Source of the DNA: JAGQYH01 sp041393015 | GTDB taxonomy: Bacteria; Bacteroidota; Bacteroidia; Chitinophagales; JADIYW01 | Assembly: GCA_041393015.1 (NCBI GenBank) | Contig: JAWKKV010000010.1 | Span: 62,001-126,000, forward strand | Reading direction: 5' to 3' | Length of the DNA stretch: 64,000 nucleotides | In this document: one piece after another, positions 33,958-44,994 of the stretch | Numbering within the stretch: position 1 is the first letter of the stretch | Layout: the number at the start of each line of letters is the position of its first letter | The notes under the pieces: model-generated | The model's database searches: none | What the model was told of the DNA's origin: nothing | Seen by the model: the letters and a program-made list of their open reading frames with translations, nothing else | Program-made: the position numbers and the translations under genes

Positions 33958-33969
33958 AGCCGTTTCTTT
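33944..33969 (+). terminator. Possible terminator at the end of the prfB-miaE operon
   Basis: CGGCTT (33944-33949) pairs with AAGCCG (33957-33962), overlapping the miaE stop codon, followed by TTTCTTTG. The stem is short (6 bp) and the T-tract is interrupted. Confidence 0.35.
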
Positions 33970-33979
33970 GATAATATTT

Positions 33980-34165
33980 TCAACTATTCCTTTTATGTTT
34001 CCACTTATGAAAAAGAGTCTTTCTAACTCGATAAGGCGGTGAATCTTTAGCTGTATATTTATTGTAGTAATAGTGTTTATCATCAGTATCCTCATATAAG
34101 GAATGATCTGCCGTCATAAAATATAAGACCCTACGAAGTACTCGTTGTAAGAAAGACCGTTTCAT
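33980..34165 (-). CDS. Small basic protein of unknown function
   Basis: Possible gene for a 61-residue protein (from ATG 34165; the frame is open to 34183) beginning KRSFLQRVLRRVLYFMTADH and rich in Arg, Lys, Tyr and His, with a basic C-terminal tail. It lies between convergent miaE and the YihY gene on the same strand as YihY. It has no recognisable domain. The composition looks protein-like, and nothing else occupies these 240 bp, but coding status is unproven. Confidence 0.45.
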   Translation of the reverse strand: MKRSFLQRVLRRVLYFMTADHSLYEDTDDKHYYYNKYTAKDSPPYRVRKTLFHKWKHKRNS

Positions 34166-34206
34166 TAAGCTTATATACGACACCTATCAAGCTATGTTAC
34201 GAAACA

Positions 34207-35127
34207 TCACTTTTTTCGGTTTATTTCCTTTAAAACAATATTTACAGCATCCTCATCCGGCAAAATTGGATACTCTTTCATTTCTGACCATACATAAGTA
34301 AAAGAGGCGCCTAAATATATAATTTGTGCGGTATAATAAATCCATACTAAAAGCAAAGCAATTACACTAGCAGAACCAAAAGTGGTGAGCGTGTTGCTGT
34401 TGCCAAAATAGATACTAAATAATAGCTTACCTATTGAAAATAGAATAGCTGTAAATATACCTCCCGCTAAAGCTGCTTTCCAACGTACAATGGCATCTCC
34501 TAAATACTTAAACATTAATGTAAAAAGAAAACTAACAAACACTAATGAAATAAATAATTCAAATAGAAAATATACCTTAGAAAAATAAGCTGATTGATTA
34601 AATTTTTCGGCAAACTTGTAAAAAAAGCTATTTAAAGTAATACTAGCCAAAAGAATAAATCCTGTTGTTATAATGATTAAAAACGAGATAAACTGACTAG
34701 TAAAATACTTTATAACATTACTCTTTGGCTTAGATTTTATCAACCAAATATCATTGAGCGAATTTTGTAACTGATAAAAAACGGCTGTGGCACTTAACAC
34801 CAAAGTAATTAAACCTATTATAGTCATTGCTACATTAGAGCCATATCGATATTGATTCTTTAAAAATTGTTGAATTTGCTCTGCAATGTCCTTTCCTAAA
34901 ACTCCCTTTATTTCAAGAAATATTTCTCCCTTTACTGCTTGTTCACCGAAGAAAAGTCCAGATACCGAAATAACGATGATGATAATGGGTAAAAATGAAA
35001 AGACAGCGTAATACGACAATGCAGCACCTTTCTCAAAAGTTTTAGTCTCAAAGAAATGTGATAGCACAGCTTTCATTACTGTCAGCCCAGTATTATCCTT
35101 TTTTTTATTCTGACTTACTAATTTCAT
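34207..35127 (-). CDS. YihY/BrkB family inner-membrane protein
   Basis: Polytopic membrane protein of 306 residues of the YihY/virulence factor BrkB family, with about six membrane segments. Family marks are GAALSYYAVFSFLPIIIIVI near residue 39, LNDIWLIKSKP, and the C-terminal LLLVWIYYTAQIIYLGASFT. The biochemical role is not established; earlier naming as RNase BN was in error for this family. It is 34 bp downstream of lptD on the same strand and may share its transcript. Confidence 0.92.
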   Translation of the reverse strand: MKLVSQNKKKDNTGLTVMKAVLSHFFETKTFEKGAALSYYAVFSFLPIIIIVISVSGLFFGEQAVKGEIFLEIKGVLGKDIAEQIQQFLKNQYRYGSNVAMTIIGLITLVLSATAVFYQLQNSLNDIWLIKSKPKSNVIKYFTSQFISFLIIITTGFILLASITLNSFFYKFAEKFNQSAYFSKVYFLFELFISLVFVSFLFTLMFKYLGDAIVRWKAALAGGIFTAILFSIGKLLFSIYFGNSNTLTTFGSASVIALLLVWIYYTAQIIYLGASFTYVWSEMKEYPILPDEDAVNIVLKEINRKK

Positions 35128-35161
35128 TATTTATAACCTAACGGCAAGCCTAATTTGATCT

Positions 35162-37867
35162 TTAAAACCCGGAGGAGAAAACATTACTATTCGCAGGAAT
35201 ACTCTTCTCTAATTTATTTAAGAAGCCTAATTGACTAGCTTTAACCCTCACCCCAAAATTTACGAATTGTCGACCAATAGGATACCATTCCATAAAAAGA
35301 TACCAGCAATGCAAATCTCTATTGATTCTAATAGAAGCTGTATTAATCTCCAAATCCGTCCAATTTACACGCATAGAAGCTTGAATTTGCCACTTAGGCG
35401 TCAAACTAAAATCTACATTAAAGTTAGAGGAGTGAGTAATTATTAAAGTGTCTTGACCACTTGAAAATGACTTATTCAAAGTCAAACTGTAATCAAAATT
35501 CATACGCCAAGGTAGTTCAAAATTTACATAATCGGTCCGATTACCAAAGTATTGATCTTGATACCAAGGTTCATATAAACTATTTGATTGGTAAGCAGAG
35601 TTACCATTTCCAGTTGTTTTTTTAGATTGAAAGCTTCCCGTGACATTGGCTGTAAATGTCTTTAACCTAAACAACCTTCCAGTTTCTTTTACCAACCATT
35701 TATCTACTGTTCTATTGGTATTGGGATCTGTATAATATGGCGATATAACCCCTCTAAAATTAATTCGAATACCTTTGTATATCTCGGTACTTCCACTGCT
35801 AAAAGATATATCACTTAGCTTTAAAGAATCCCTTGCAAAATTGTAAGACCCACTAATACCAAACCCATTTAACAGCTTTATTTTTCTCGAATTTTGAGTG
35901 GTTGTCGTATCCCGTTTCGGTCTCAATTTCATTTCAAAATCATTGATTAATGAAAAGTTTAGACTCATACTTTTACCACTCGTCGGACCACCCAAAATCC
36001 CATCTTCAAATCTAGAATACAACACTTCATTTCCGGCCGTGTCCGTTTGTACATTATCGTAAAAACCCCATCTATCTTCGCTAAAATCCGGTCTGTAGTT
36101 AAAATTTATATTAGGTCGCATAACATGTCGAAAGGCTTCCACATTTTTAGTTCTTTTAAAATACCAAGTACCAAATAACGTCCAACTTACAGAAGTGTTA
36201 AAGCCAAAATCTCTAGCTGTTTTAAAACCATAATCTCTATCCTCGGTTATTCTATTAAAAGTAGTATCTCCATCAACAATTAATGTATCTGTAAAACTTT
36301 TACTCACTGCATCAGGATACCAAAACTCATTGTAATTAAATGATGGATTAATATTGATATACTTGAATAGTTTTATTTGCGTACCAACAGCAGCTGTTTG
36401 CTTTATCCCTGTTCTTAAGTTATCAATCGTTTCTTGCTTAAAGAAAGTGGAATCAACGGCAGAAATTCTAGTTTCTGATCGAACTGAATAATTAAAGAAT
36501 ATATCTTCGTACCACTTTCTATTTCCTGTTTTCGACAAACCTTCAAAAGGATTGATATTATTTACATTAAAGTTAATACTTGGCACCGTTAAATTGATCT
36601 TTCCCGTAGACGTATTCTGGTTGTGGTTAGCACTTAAATTCAAACGATAAGGTTTCCCGGGCCAATTCTTGGAAAAAGAAATGGAAGAACTCAATGAATT
36701 ATTTAGATAAGTGTCTCCTTCACCAATTAAATTCTTATTGAATCCTGTAGTTTGAATATTAGTACTAATGGTAAAACTACTGTTGTTTAGTTTCTTAGGA
36801 TCAACTGTTAGATTCCATCTAAAACTTAAACTTCTCGAAGGTCCTCCATAATCAGGATCCCTTCTTTCGCCTTCTATCCTACTTAAATAGGTTATATCTA
36901 AATTACCGCTAAAACCATATCTTTTTCTATAATCCAAAAAAGTATACAAACTATAGTTTCCATGAGTAAAAACATCGGCTTTTGTGGTTAACCCTAGCTT
37001 ATCGTTAATTGCCCAAAACACACCTAAATCCCTTAATCCATAGCCCACTTGATCAGAATAAGTAAAAATAAACTGCGGTTGAATCAATCCCGAATTTCTA
37101 TTCTTCATCATGGGAAATAAACCGAAAGGCATCCATAATGGCGTTCTAACATCTTCAATCACTAAGTTAGCCGGCTTCCCAACAATAATTTTATCCTTTA
37201 ATATCTTCACTTTATCAATCTCAATATAGAAATGTGGATGCTCCATATTGCAAGTGGTATATCTTGCCTTTTTACCAAATATCACATCTTCCCCAATTGA
37301 CTTAATCTCCATACCATGCAAGTAACCTTCAGATTCTTTTAAAACCATTCCTTTACTTTTCCCCTTCTTGGTTTTGAAATTATATCGAAAGTGTTCCGCA
37401 ATGTAAATATTACTGCCTTCCTTAAATACAGGATTGCCTATCCATTTTTTTTGTAAACTATCATATACTCCAAAAGCTTCTACTTCATTAGATTCAAAAT
37501 AGAAGTCAATTCGTTCTGCTGACAATTCAATATTTTTATACTTTACAACTGAACTTCCGTATAAGTGTATCACTTTTTCTGAAAGATTTACACGAAAACT
37601 ATCAATTGCATTGTAAGAAATTGGAGCATCAAGGCTATCGGGAGAGACTTTTATCTTATTGCTAGGCACATTTCCACCAAAAATGGCCTTTTGTTGAAAA
37701 ACAGAGGTGTCAATTTCCAATTCATTAACGCTATTTGTATCTACAATAATAGTGTCCTGAATAAAACTGGTATCATTATTGGAAATAAATTCAGATGATT
37801 GTCCGTTCATATCAAATGATAGACAAATCAACGAAACGAATATTATGAACCTATATAACAAAGGCAA
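35162..37867 (-). CDS. lptD: LptD-like LPS-assembly outer-membrane protein
   Basis: Outer-membrane protein that inserts lipopolysaccharide in the outer leaflet. After a signal peptide (LYRFIIFVSLICLSFDMNGQ) comes an OstA/LptA-like beta-jellyroll region (about residues 85-200, VIHLYGSSVVKYKNIELSAE), then the LptD block KMLILKD..PANLVIEDVRTPLWMPFGLFPM-type segment and a long barrel with many aromatic strands. At 901 residues it is of usual size for Bacteroidota. No ATG exists between the upstream stop and the signal peptide; the start is TTG 37867 (or TTG 37861), leaving 3 bp to the divergent amidase start. It lies in a cluster with amidase, MlaD and OstA-like genes. Confidence 0.9.
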   Translation of the reverse strand: MPLLYRFIIFVSLICLSFDMNGQSSEFISNNDTSFIQDTIIVDTNSVNELEIDTSVFQQKAIFGGNVPSNKIKVSPDSLDAPISYNAIDSFRVNLSEKVIHLYGSSVVKYKNIELSAERIDFYFESNEVEAFGVYDSLQKKWIGNPVFKEGSNIYIAEHFRYNFKTKKGKSKGMVLKESEGYLHGMEIKSIGEDVIFGKKARYTTCNMEHPHFYIEIDKVKILKDKIIVGKPANLVIEDVRTPLWMPFGLFPMMKNRNSGLIQPQFIFTYSDQVGYGLRDLGVFWAINDKLGLTTKADVFTHGNYSLYTFLDYRKRYGFSGNLDITYLSRIEGERRDPDYGGPSRSLSFRWNLTVDPKKLNNSSFTISTNIQTTGFNKNLIGEGDTYLNNSLSSSISFSKNWPGKPYRLNLSANHNQNTSTGKINLTVPSINFNVNNINPFEGLSKTGNRKWYEDIFFNYSVRSETRISAVDSTFFKQETIDNLRTGIKQTAAVGTQIKLFKYININPSFNYNEFWYPDAVSKSFTDTLIVDGDTTFNRITEDRDYGFKTARDFGFNTSVSWTLFGTWYFKRTKNVEAFRHVMRPNINFNYRPDFSEDRWGFYDNVQTDTAGNEVLYSRFEDGILGGPTSGKSMSLNFSLINDFEMKLRPKRDTTTTQNSRKIKLLNGFGISGSYNFARDSLKLSDISFSSGSTEIYKGIRINFRGVISPYYTDPNTNRTVDKWLVKETGRLFRLKTFTANVTGSFQSKKTTGNGNSAYQSNSLYEPWYQDQYFGNRTDYVNFELPWRMNFDYSLTLNKSFSSGQDTLIITHSSNFNVDFSLTPKWQIQASMRVNWTDLEINTASIRINRDLHCWYLFMEWYPIGRQFVNFGVRVKASQLGFLNKLEKSIPANSNVFSSGF

Positions 37868-37870
37868 AAG

Positions 37871-39079
<1,209 letters not shown>

Positions 39080-39162
39080 AATTCCGAATATGATATTGTT
39101 TTTACAAGTTAAAGCAGCATCTATAGCAACATCTTATTATATTAGCCGCAAATAATTAGACA

Positions 39163-40137
39163 TTGAAGTTTTCAGTAACAGACGAATTAAAGGTTGGAGG
39201 ATTAACAGTTTTAGCAATTGCCGTTTTTATAATTGGTTTCAATTATTTAAAAGGCGCAACAATATTTGCTAAAGATTTAAAAGTATATGTTTTATTAGAA
39301 GATGCTGCTAGCGTAAGCCCTGCAAGTCCTGTAGCAATGCATGGCATCAAAATTGGCAAGGTTAATAGTGTTGTTCAAGAAAAACACGATAGTTTTAACG
39401 TTGTGTTCTACTTAAGCATCAATAAAGACGCAAAAATTCCTAAAGAGAGTATTGTACAAATTGTAGAATTAGATTTGTTAGGTACTAAAGAATTGAGAAT
39501 TACACCTAGTAAATCCACCGAAAACTTAGCAAGCGGCGACACCATAATTGGTTTTGTACAAGGCGGCATGATGGCCATGATTACTGAGCAGTTAGATGAC
39601 AAATTAGGTCCATTAATTGAAAGTACTGTTCCATTAATTAGTAGAGTAGATACATTAGTAATGAATTTAAACTCCTCTTTAATGGAAGGTGGAGAAGGAT
39701 CATTAGATGATATGCTCGGCTCTTTAAGAAGATCATTGAGTAATGTTGAAGGTATCACTAAAAAGGTAGATGTTCTGATGACAAGTCAAACAGAGAACAT
39801 CGATGGCGTTTTATCCGGAGCCAATAAATTGGTTACCTCTTTAGCCGACAATTCTGGTAAAATAGATAGTATCATCGGCAATTTCAATACGCTTTCAGGT
39901 AAATTAAGTGAAATGGATTTTGAAAATATTGTGTCTAGTGCCAATAATATTGTTGATGATATTGAAGCCCTTACTGCAAGTTTGAAAAATGCTGACGGAA
40001 CATTAGGTAAATTGCTAAATGAAGATGGAATTTATACTTCATTAGATAGTACTTTAGGAAGTTTAAATGCGTTATTACTTGATGTAAAGTCGAATCCAAA
40101 AAAATACGTAAGTTTTTCTTTGATTGGCAGAAAGTGA
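39163..40137 (+). CDS. MlaD/MCE family lipid-transport protein
   Basis: Inner-membrane-anchored periplasmic MCE protein, by family role part of a phospholipid transport system across the envelope. One N-terminal membrane helix (GLTVLAIAVFIIGFNYL, about residues 13-29) precedes the MCE domain (VYVLLEDAASVSPASPVAMH to about residue 115, with GIKIGKV), and a long helical tail follows. The start is TTG 39163, since no other start precedes the anchor. MlaE/MlaF partners are not in the window. Position between the amidase and OstA-like genes suits an envelope biogenesis cluster. Confidence 0.9.
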   Translation: MKFSVTDELKVGGLTVLAIAVFIIGFNYLKGATIFAKDLKVYVLLEDAASVSPASPVAMHGIKIGKVNSVVQEKHDSFNVVFYLSINKDAKIPKESIVQIVELDLLGTKELRITPSKSTENLASGDTIIGFVQGGMMAMITEQLDDKLGPLIESTVPLISRVDTLVMNLNSSLMEGGEGSLDDMLGSLRRSLSNVEGITKKVDVLMTSQTENIDGVLSGANKLVTSLADNSGKIDSIIGNFNTLSGKLSEMDFENIVSSANNIVDDIEALTASLKNADGTLGKLLNEDGIYTSLDSTLGSLNALLLDVKSNPKKYVSFSLIGRK

Positions 40138-40157
40138 TAACGTAAAAGCTATTAAGC

Positions 40158-42239
40158 TTGATTAATAAAATCTCTATTGAACCGATTTTAAAATATACGT
40201 CTTATTTCAAGTTGATTCTTTTGCTTTCACTTGTTATAAGCACTCGACTACATGGTCAAACCAGCACTCAAATTAATGGTAATCAAACGTATCAAATAGA
40301 AGATACCACTAAGATTAAACGTATTAAAATTATTAATACAGATGTGTTTGAGTTTAAAACAGACACAACTACCAAAACAACCATTAGAAAATTTACTGGC
40401 AATGTTCTCTTTGAACACAAAGGCACAGATTTTTACAGCAATAAAGCGATTCAATATATGGATTCTTCTATTGTGGTAGCCAGTGGTGATGTTCATATTC
40501 AAAAGCCCGACTCCTTTGATGTTTGGGCTGATTATCTAGTCTATTATAGCAATAAAAAGTTTGCCAAATTGAGAGGCAATGTCATTTTTCAAGATTCATC
40601 GGCTAAATTAATTACCGATACTTTAGACTACGATATGAATAAAGATGTTGGTTATTTTTGGGGTGGCGGGAAATTAATTACGGATAGCAGCACACTTTCT
40701 AGTGAGGAAGGTGTTTACTATCATAGAAAAAGAGAAGCCTATTTTTATAAAAACGTTCATCTTACCAATCCGGATTTTGATCTCTACTCCGACTCCATGC
40801 GGTACGATACTAAAGAAAGAGTAGCCTACTTTATTGCAGCAACCAAAATTGTTAATGGTAAGGATGTCATCTATTGTAATTCCGGGTTTTATGATACAAA
40901 AACCAATAGAGCACAATTTGGTGGCAGCACACAAATGAAAAGTGGTAGTACCAAAATATCAGCAGACGAATTGAATTACGACAAAAATATAGGATATGGT
41001 GAAGCCACTGGAAATGTAATTTGGGAAGATACCGTTGAACAAATTACTATCATTGCTAACTATTCAGAGTATTGGGATTCACTAAGCTATGTAATGGCTA
41101 CAGACGATCCTTTGTTAATTGATATTACTGACGGAGACACCATGTATTTGAGTGCCGATACATTAATTACCTATAAACTTCCTCATCCTTCTACTGTCGT
41201 AAAGATTGACAAAATCACTCCCGATTCTACTATGACAGACACAACTGTTTCTTTGCCGAAAGATTCAGTGCTTATTGATGTGGTAAGTGATTCTATGACA
41301 ACCTCCATTGATTCTTTTTCAGCACCAATTGATACAAATAAAATTATTGTCGATTCTATAGAAAGCAAAGTCGACTCCATTCCAGCATCAATTGATATTG
41401 ACAGTGTCCATGTAGATTCATCAATAGACACATTAAAAGATACAATAACTTATGATGTTATAATAGACACCGTTACTGTTTTACCGGGACCGCCGCCAGA
41501 CAGTATTAGAATTTTTCATGCTTATAAAAATGCCAAAGTATTGCAAGGTAGAATGTCTGGTGTTTGTGATTCGCTTTATTTTTCTACAGGTGACTCTATT
41601 TTTAGATTTCATCAAGACCCTTTGGTTTGGGTAGATACCACACAATTTTCAGGTGACAGCATGCATATCGTGCTAAAAAATAAAGTATTAGATAGAATTT
41701 TGATCTATAAAAATGCGATGATTATTCATGAAAATATGCCCACCATTTATGATCAAACGAAAGGAAAAGAAGTAGAAGGTTTTTTCAAAGATGAGAAAAT
41801 GACAAAAATGGAAATTAAGGGCAACGGCGAAAGTATCTATTTTATAAAAGATGATTCATCAGCATTTGTTGGAGGCAATAAATCTATTTGTAGCAGAATG
41901 GTAATCACCATGAAACCAGGCGAAAATGATGTAGATTATATCACTTTCATTACCAAACCGGAAGCTACCTTCACTCCTTTTAGGATGATTAATTTGGCTT
42001 CCTATAAACTAGAAGGTTTTAGTTGGCAATTTGAGAAAAAACCAAAAAATGTAGACGATATTGTAAGATACAGACCATTATATGAATATTTTTTGCAATA
42101 TTTAGGCAAAGGAAAAGATATTGAGCCGAAGGAAGATGAAGTTATTTCCTCTACAAAAGAAAAATTAAAAGTGGAAGAAGAAGAAGAAGAAGAAGAAGAA
42201 GTGATTCCTAATAAAATTATTCAACTAAAGAAAGATTAA
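40158..42239 (+). CDS. OstA/LptA-like periplasmic protein
   Basis: Exported protein of 693 residues with repeated OstA-like beta-jellyroll segments (KFTGNVLFEHKGTDFYSNKA, VASGDVHIQKPDSFDVWADY, GNVIFQDSSAKLITDTL), as in LptA, which bridges lipopolysaccharide from inner to outer membrane. A signal peptide is present (LILLLSLVISTRLHGQ). A Ser/Asp/Thr-rich spacer (about residues 350-450) divides two jellyroll regions. The tail is acidic with a run of glutamates coded by a GAA repeat (42175-42200). Start TTG 40158, 20 bp after the MlaD stop. The next gene starts at the base after its stop codon. LPS transport is inferred from family and neighbours. Confidence 0.85.
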   Translation: MINKISIEPILKYTSYFKLILLLSLVISTRLHGQTSTQINGNQTYQIEDTTKIKRIKIINTDVFEFKTDTTTKTTIRKFTGNVLFEHKGTDFYSNKAIQYMDSSIVVASGDVHIQKPDSFDVWADYLVYYSNKKFAKLRGNVIFQDSSAKLITDTLDYDMNKDVGYFWGGGKLITDSSTLSSEEGVYYHRKREAYFYKNVHLTNPDFDLYSDSMRYDTKERVAYFIAATKIVNGKDVIYCNSGFYDTKTNRAQFGGSTQMKSGSTKISADELNYDKNIGYGEATGNVIWEDTVEQITIIANYSEYWDSLSYVMATDDPLLIDITDGDTMYLSADTLITYKLPHPSTVVKIDKITPDSTMTDTTVSLPKDSVLIDVVSDSMTTSIDSFSAPIDTNKIIVDSIESKVDSIPASIDIDSVHVDSSIDTLKDTITYDVIIDTVTVLPGPPPDSIRIFHAYKNAKVLQGRMSGVCDSLYFSTGDSIFRFHQDPLVWVDTTQFSGDSMHIVLKNKVLDRILIYKNAMIIHENMPTIYDQTKGKEVEGFFKDEKMTKMEIKGNGESIYFIKDDSSAFVGGNKSICSRMVITMKPGENDVDYITFITKPEATFTPFRMINLASYKLEGFSWQFEKKPKNVDDIVRYRPLYEYFLQYLGKGKDIEPKEDEVISSTKEKLKVEEEEEEEEEVIPNKIIQLKKD

Positions 42240-42854
42240 ATGGCAGCGCTTAAATTTACACAATTCCTACGTCGATACGATATAAGGTTATTCTTTTCTT
42301 CTGTTGAAGACACTATACCGGGTAGCCTAATATCAAAAGACAAAAAAGGTTATTTCCCTGTTGGACATTTAAGCGATTACTTAGACAATCCAAACTTAGA
42401 TTGGACAACAGAAATGAAAGAAGCCAGCATGGTGTATGGCACTGTTGAGAGAGAACTAAGTTTAGGCGGAAGAGCTTCTTTAAATGAGTTTGGTGTTGGT
42501 ATTCAAGGTGGTTTAGGAAAAGCTAAAAGCGTTAAGTTTTATATTGAAGAAGTTAAAGCCATGGGATTTCTAAAACCTATGAGACTAAACCTTATCGCTG
42601 ACTCACACGAGTTAAAAAAGAGCAATAAAAAGATATGGAAGCTCATCAACAATAAGTGTGTAGTAGATTATACTTATTACGCTTCTAAAGTAACTTTTGA
42701 TTTTGAAAGAGAAGGTAATTTTGACCTAAAAGCTGAAATAGCTAATAAAATTACCGCTTCCGCTGAAACAGAAATTAAATGGAAGTCTAAAAGCAGTTTT
42801 GTGGTAACCAATAACACCAAAGTGCCTTTTGGTTTTTCCGGCTGGGAGATTTAA
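42240..42854 (+). CDS. Unknown protein translationally adjacent to OstA-like gene
   Basis: I do not recognise this 204-residue protein. It has no signal peptide and no membrane helix; it begins AALKFTQFLRRYDIRLFFSS, has a glycine-rich middle (GVGIQGGLGKAKSV) and a beta-rich C-terminus ending NNTKVPFGFSGWEI. ATG 42240 follows the OstA-like stop TAA with no gap, so translation is probably coupled, yet the product looks cytoplasmic. It is convergent with the ABC1 kinase gene (3 bp apart). Codon use looks like its neighbours. Confidence 0.75.
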   Translation: MAALKFTQFLRRYDIRLFFSSVEDTIPGSLISKDKKGYFPVGHLSDYLDNPNLDWTTEMKEASMVYGTVERELSLGGRASLNEFGVGIQGGLGKAKSVKFYIEEVKAMGFLKPMRLNLIADSHELKKSNKKIWKLINNKCVVDYTYYASKVTFDFEREGNFDLKAEIANKITASAETEIKWKSKSSFVVTNNTKVPFGFSGWEI

Positions 42855-42857
42855 AAG

Positions 42858-44189
42858 CTACGCCTCCTCTAACCTATCAAAAAAACTTCTATCTAATTTT
42901 ACAGTGGCGTTTAAATCATGCAAAATATTGTACAATCCAAAGAAGGTTCTATGCAAAAAGATGGCATCTTGTGGTCCTCTAATCGCTTTTGAACTTCTAA
43001 ACTCACTTTTCTTACTTACCTCAGTGCCATGTTTCGCCAATTCATCAAATAGCTCTTTATTACCAAAATAGAAAGTATCATGCACTAAAGGTTGCGCTAC
43101 TAGATTGATAGTTTTTAAAGTGACATCGAAAAATAATTGATCCGTTTCTTCATCATCGCTTTCTCTCAAAAAATCCATTTTGTACATGTATTTTCTAAGT
43201 TTTGGCACGTCGTTATCTAATCCGGCTTTCAACATTAAAAAGTAGTTATTGTAAAAATCCAAAGGTAACTCCTTTACACAACCAAAATCTAAAACACCTA
43301 GTTTTCCATCAGGCATCACAAAGAAGTTTCCTGGATGCAAATCTGCATGAAACTGATGTAAGGTATGTACTTGAAAATGAACAAAATCTAAAAGTTGCTG
43401 TCCAACTTTATCTCTATCTTCTTGACTAAACTCTTCTTTTTTAGCTAAAAAATCAGTTAATGGCTGACCTTCTAACCAATCCATAGTTAAAAATCTTTTA
43501 CTACTTAAATCCGCGTGATACTTAGGAATAGTGATATAATCTAAAGCCGCACACTTTTTAGCAATTTCCTCTCCATTAGCCAACTCGTGCTCGTAGTCTG
43601 TTTCTTCAACTAACTTTGACACCACTTCTTCTAGGTACTGTTCAATATCCTTTTCTTTGATTCCAAATAGATTCAATACCAAAGGTTTCGCCATATTAAT
43701 ATCAGAATGAATACTATCAGCAACACCCGGATATTGAATTTTAACCGCCAATTTCTGACCATCTTTCCATGCTTCGTGTACTTGCCCAATAGAAGCTGCT
43801 CTTACAGATTCAGGATTAAATTCATCAAACAACTCTGTTGGTAGTTTTCCTGAATACTTTTTAAACGTATTAACAATTAATGGTCCTGAAAGCGCTTTAT
43901 TATTGAAGTGAGCTTCTTTAAATTTCTCTGTATACTCTTCCGGCAACAAACCATGATCCATACTCATAATCTGAGCGATCTTAAGAGCGGTTCCCTTGAG
44001 CTGCGTCAACATTTTGAAAATCTCTTCCGCATTTTTCTTATCCAAATCTTTGCGATCAACATTACTATTAACCACTTTTTTTGAATAATGCTTTAGATAG
44101 TTTCCACTAACCTTCATTCCTGTTTTAAAAAATCTTCCGGCGCGTTGTACTTTGCTGGAAGGAATATTTTCTTGTTTATCCTTACTCAT
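42858..44189 (-). CDS. ABC1/ADCK-type atypical kinase, short form
   Basis: Second ABC1/UbiB-family kinase-like protein (443 residues), without the C-terminal membrane helices of the copy at 22207-23886. The alanine-rich loop is RAASIGQVHEA, VAIK-like lysine is in LAVKIQYPG, and the catalytic blocks are FHADLHPGNFF and LDFGCVKELP. The helix motif that is KxGQ in most members reads K-I-A-Q here (residues 70-73). A TetR-like gene overlaps its start by 4 bp (ATGA), so they are co-translated. Substrate unknown; a lipid or quinone role is inferred only from the family. Confidence 0.88.
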   Translation of the reverse strand: MSKDKQENIPSSKVQRAGRFFKTGMKVSGNYLKHYSKKVVNSNVDRKDLDKKNAEEIFKMLTQLKGTALKIAQIMSMDHGLLPEEYTEKFKEAHFNNKALSGPLIVNTFKKYSGKLPTELFDEFNPESVRAASIGQVHEAWKDGQKLAVKIQYPGVADSIHSDINMAKPLVLNLFGIKEKDIEQYLEEVVSKLVEETDYEHELANGEEIAKKCAALDYITIPKYHADLSSKRFLTMDWLEGQPLTDFLAKKEEFSQEDRDKVGQQLLDFVHFQVHTLHQFHADLHPGNFFVMPDGKLGVLDFGCVKELPLDFYNNYFLMLKAGLDNDVPKLRKYMYKMDFLRESDDEETDQLFFDVTLKTINLVAQPLVHDTFYFGNKELFDELAKHGTEVSKKSEFRSSKAIRGPQDAIFLHRTFFGLYNILHDLNATVKLDRSFFDRLEEA

Positions 44190-44821
44190 TTGAAACCTTG
44201 TTTAAAGAGAAATGTAAAAAACTCTATTGATGAATCTACTGCGTTGGGGTTCAAAATGTCGAATATTAAATGCGCTACCTTTTCTATAGCAACATCAGTT
44301 TGCTCATTCTGTTCACTGGTATCTTTTATCCAAAAATAAATGACAAAGATAGTGCCATACCAACACCATTTATTGTATTGGTAATCCACTAGCGGTCGAG
44401 TAGCAATTTCACCGGAATTTTGTCCGGCACTGATCATTTCTTTGTAAAATCCGGTAGCATTTACCTTCATTCTTTTTAATTCTTTAGGGAATGATGGCAA
44501 TGATTTTGTAAACGAGATCATTGATTTGTTCATTTCCCTTCTCTCATTCAAAACATTTACAATATTATATAAGATGGATAAATATACTTCTCTACAAGCA
44601 TACTGCTCAAAACTTGGGTCTTGCTGACACTGCTCCAAAGCTTTGTCAAAATATTCTTCCCAAATAAATGCCTTTAATGAAACTAGAGGATTGAATGTTT
44701 TTAGGAACTCAAAAGCATCACTTCCTAAATAATTAGCAAACTCATCGGCATCGTCCGGAAATCTTTGATTCTTATCATAAAACTCTATATAAGCGCTTAT
44801 TAATCTCTCTTTGTCGTACAT
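44186..44821 (-). CDS. TetR-like regulator or paralogue partnered with ABC1 kinase
   Basis: Helical protein of 211 residues that resembles TetR-family C-terminal domains associated with ABC1 kinases in Bacteroidota. The N-terminal part (RLISAYIEFYDKNQRFPDDA) is where a helix-turn-helix should be, but the sequence is atypical and the recognition helix is not convincing, so DNA binding is doubtful. It overlaps the kinase gene by 4 bp, implying a tight stoichiometric relationship; it may bind the kinase or its lipid ligand rather than DNA. The family call is moderate. Confidence 0.6.
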   Translation of the reverse strand: MYDKERLISAYIEFYDKNQRFPDDADEFANYLGSDAFEFLKTFNPLVSLKAFIWEEYFDKALEQCQQDPSFEQYACREVYLSILYNIVNVLNERREMNKSMISFTKSLPSFPKELKRMKVNATGFYKEMISAGQNSGEIATRPLVDYQYNKWCWYGTIFVIYFWIKDTSEQNEQTDVAIEKVAHLIFDILNPNAVDSSIEFFTFLFKQGFK

Positions 44822-44994
44822 CTATTTTAAAATTATTGGTTCTTAAGTGTTTTATTTAAGCTAAATTACTCATGAAAAGCATGCTATTTTCAAAAATTAA
44901 GACCTATTAAGAAAAATTATTACAACTTCGCATTCTTAATTGTTGAACATTATAATATTATACGCATTCTATCGTAAAGAATGACAGTCAAAAC

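Noticed and set aside
41175..41460. Long Ser/Asp-rich open frames on the opposite strand of the OstA-like gene
   Set aside because: They mirror the repetitive Ser/Asp/Thr codons of the real gene and show no independent protein features.
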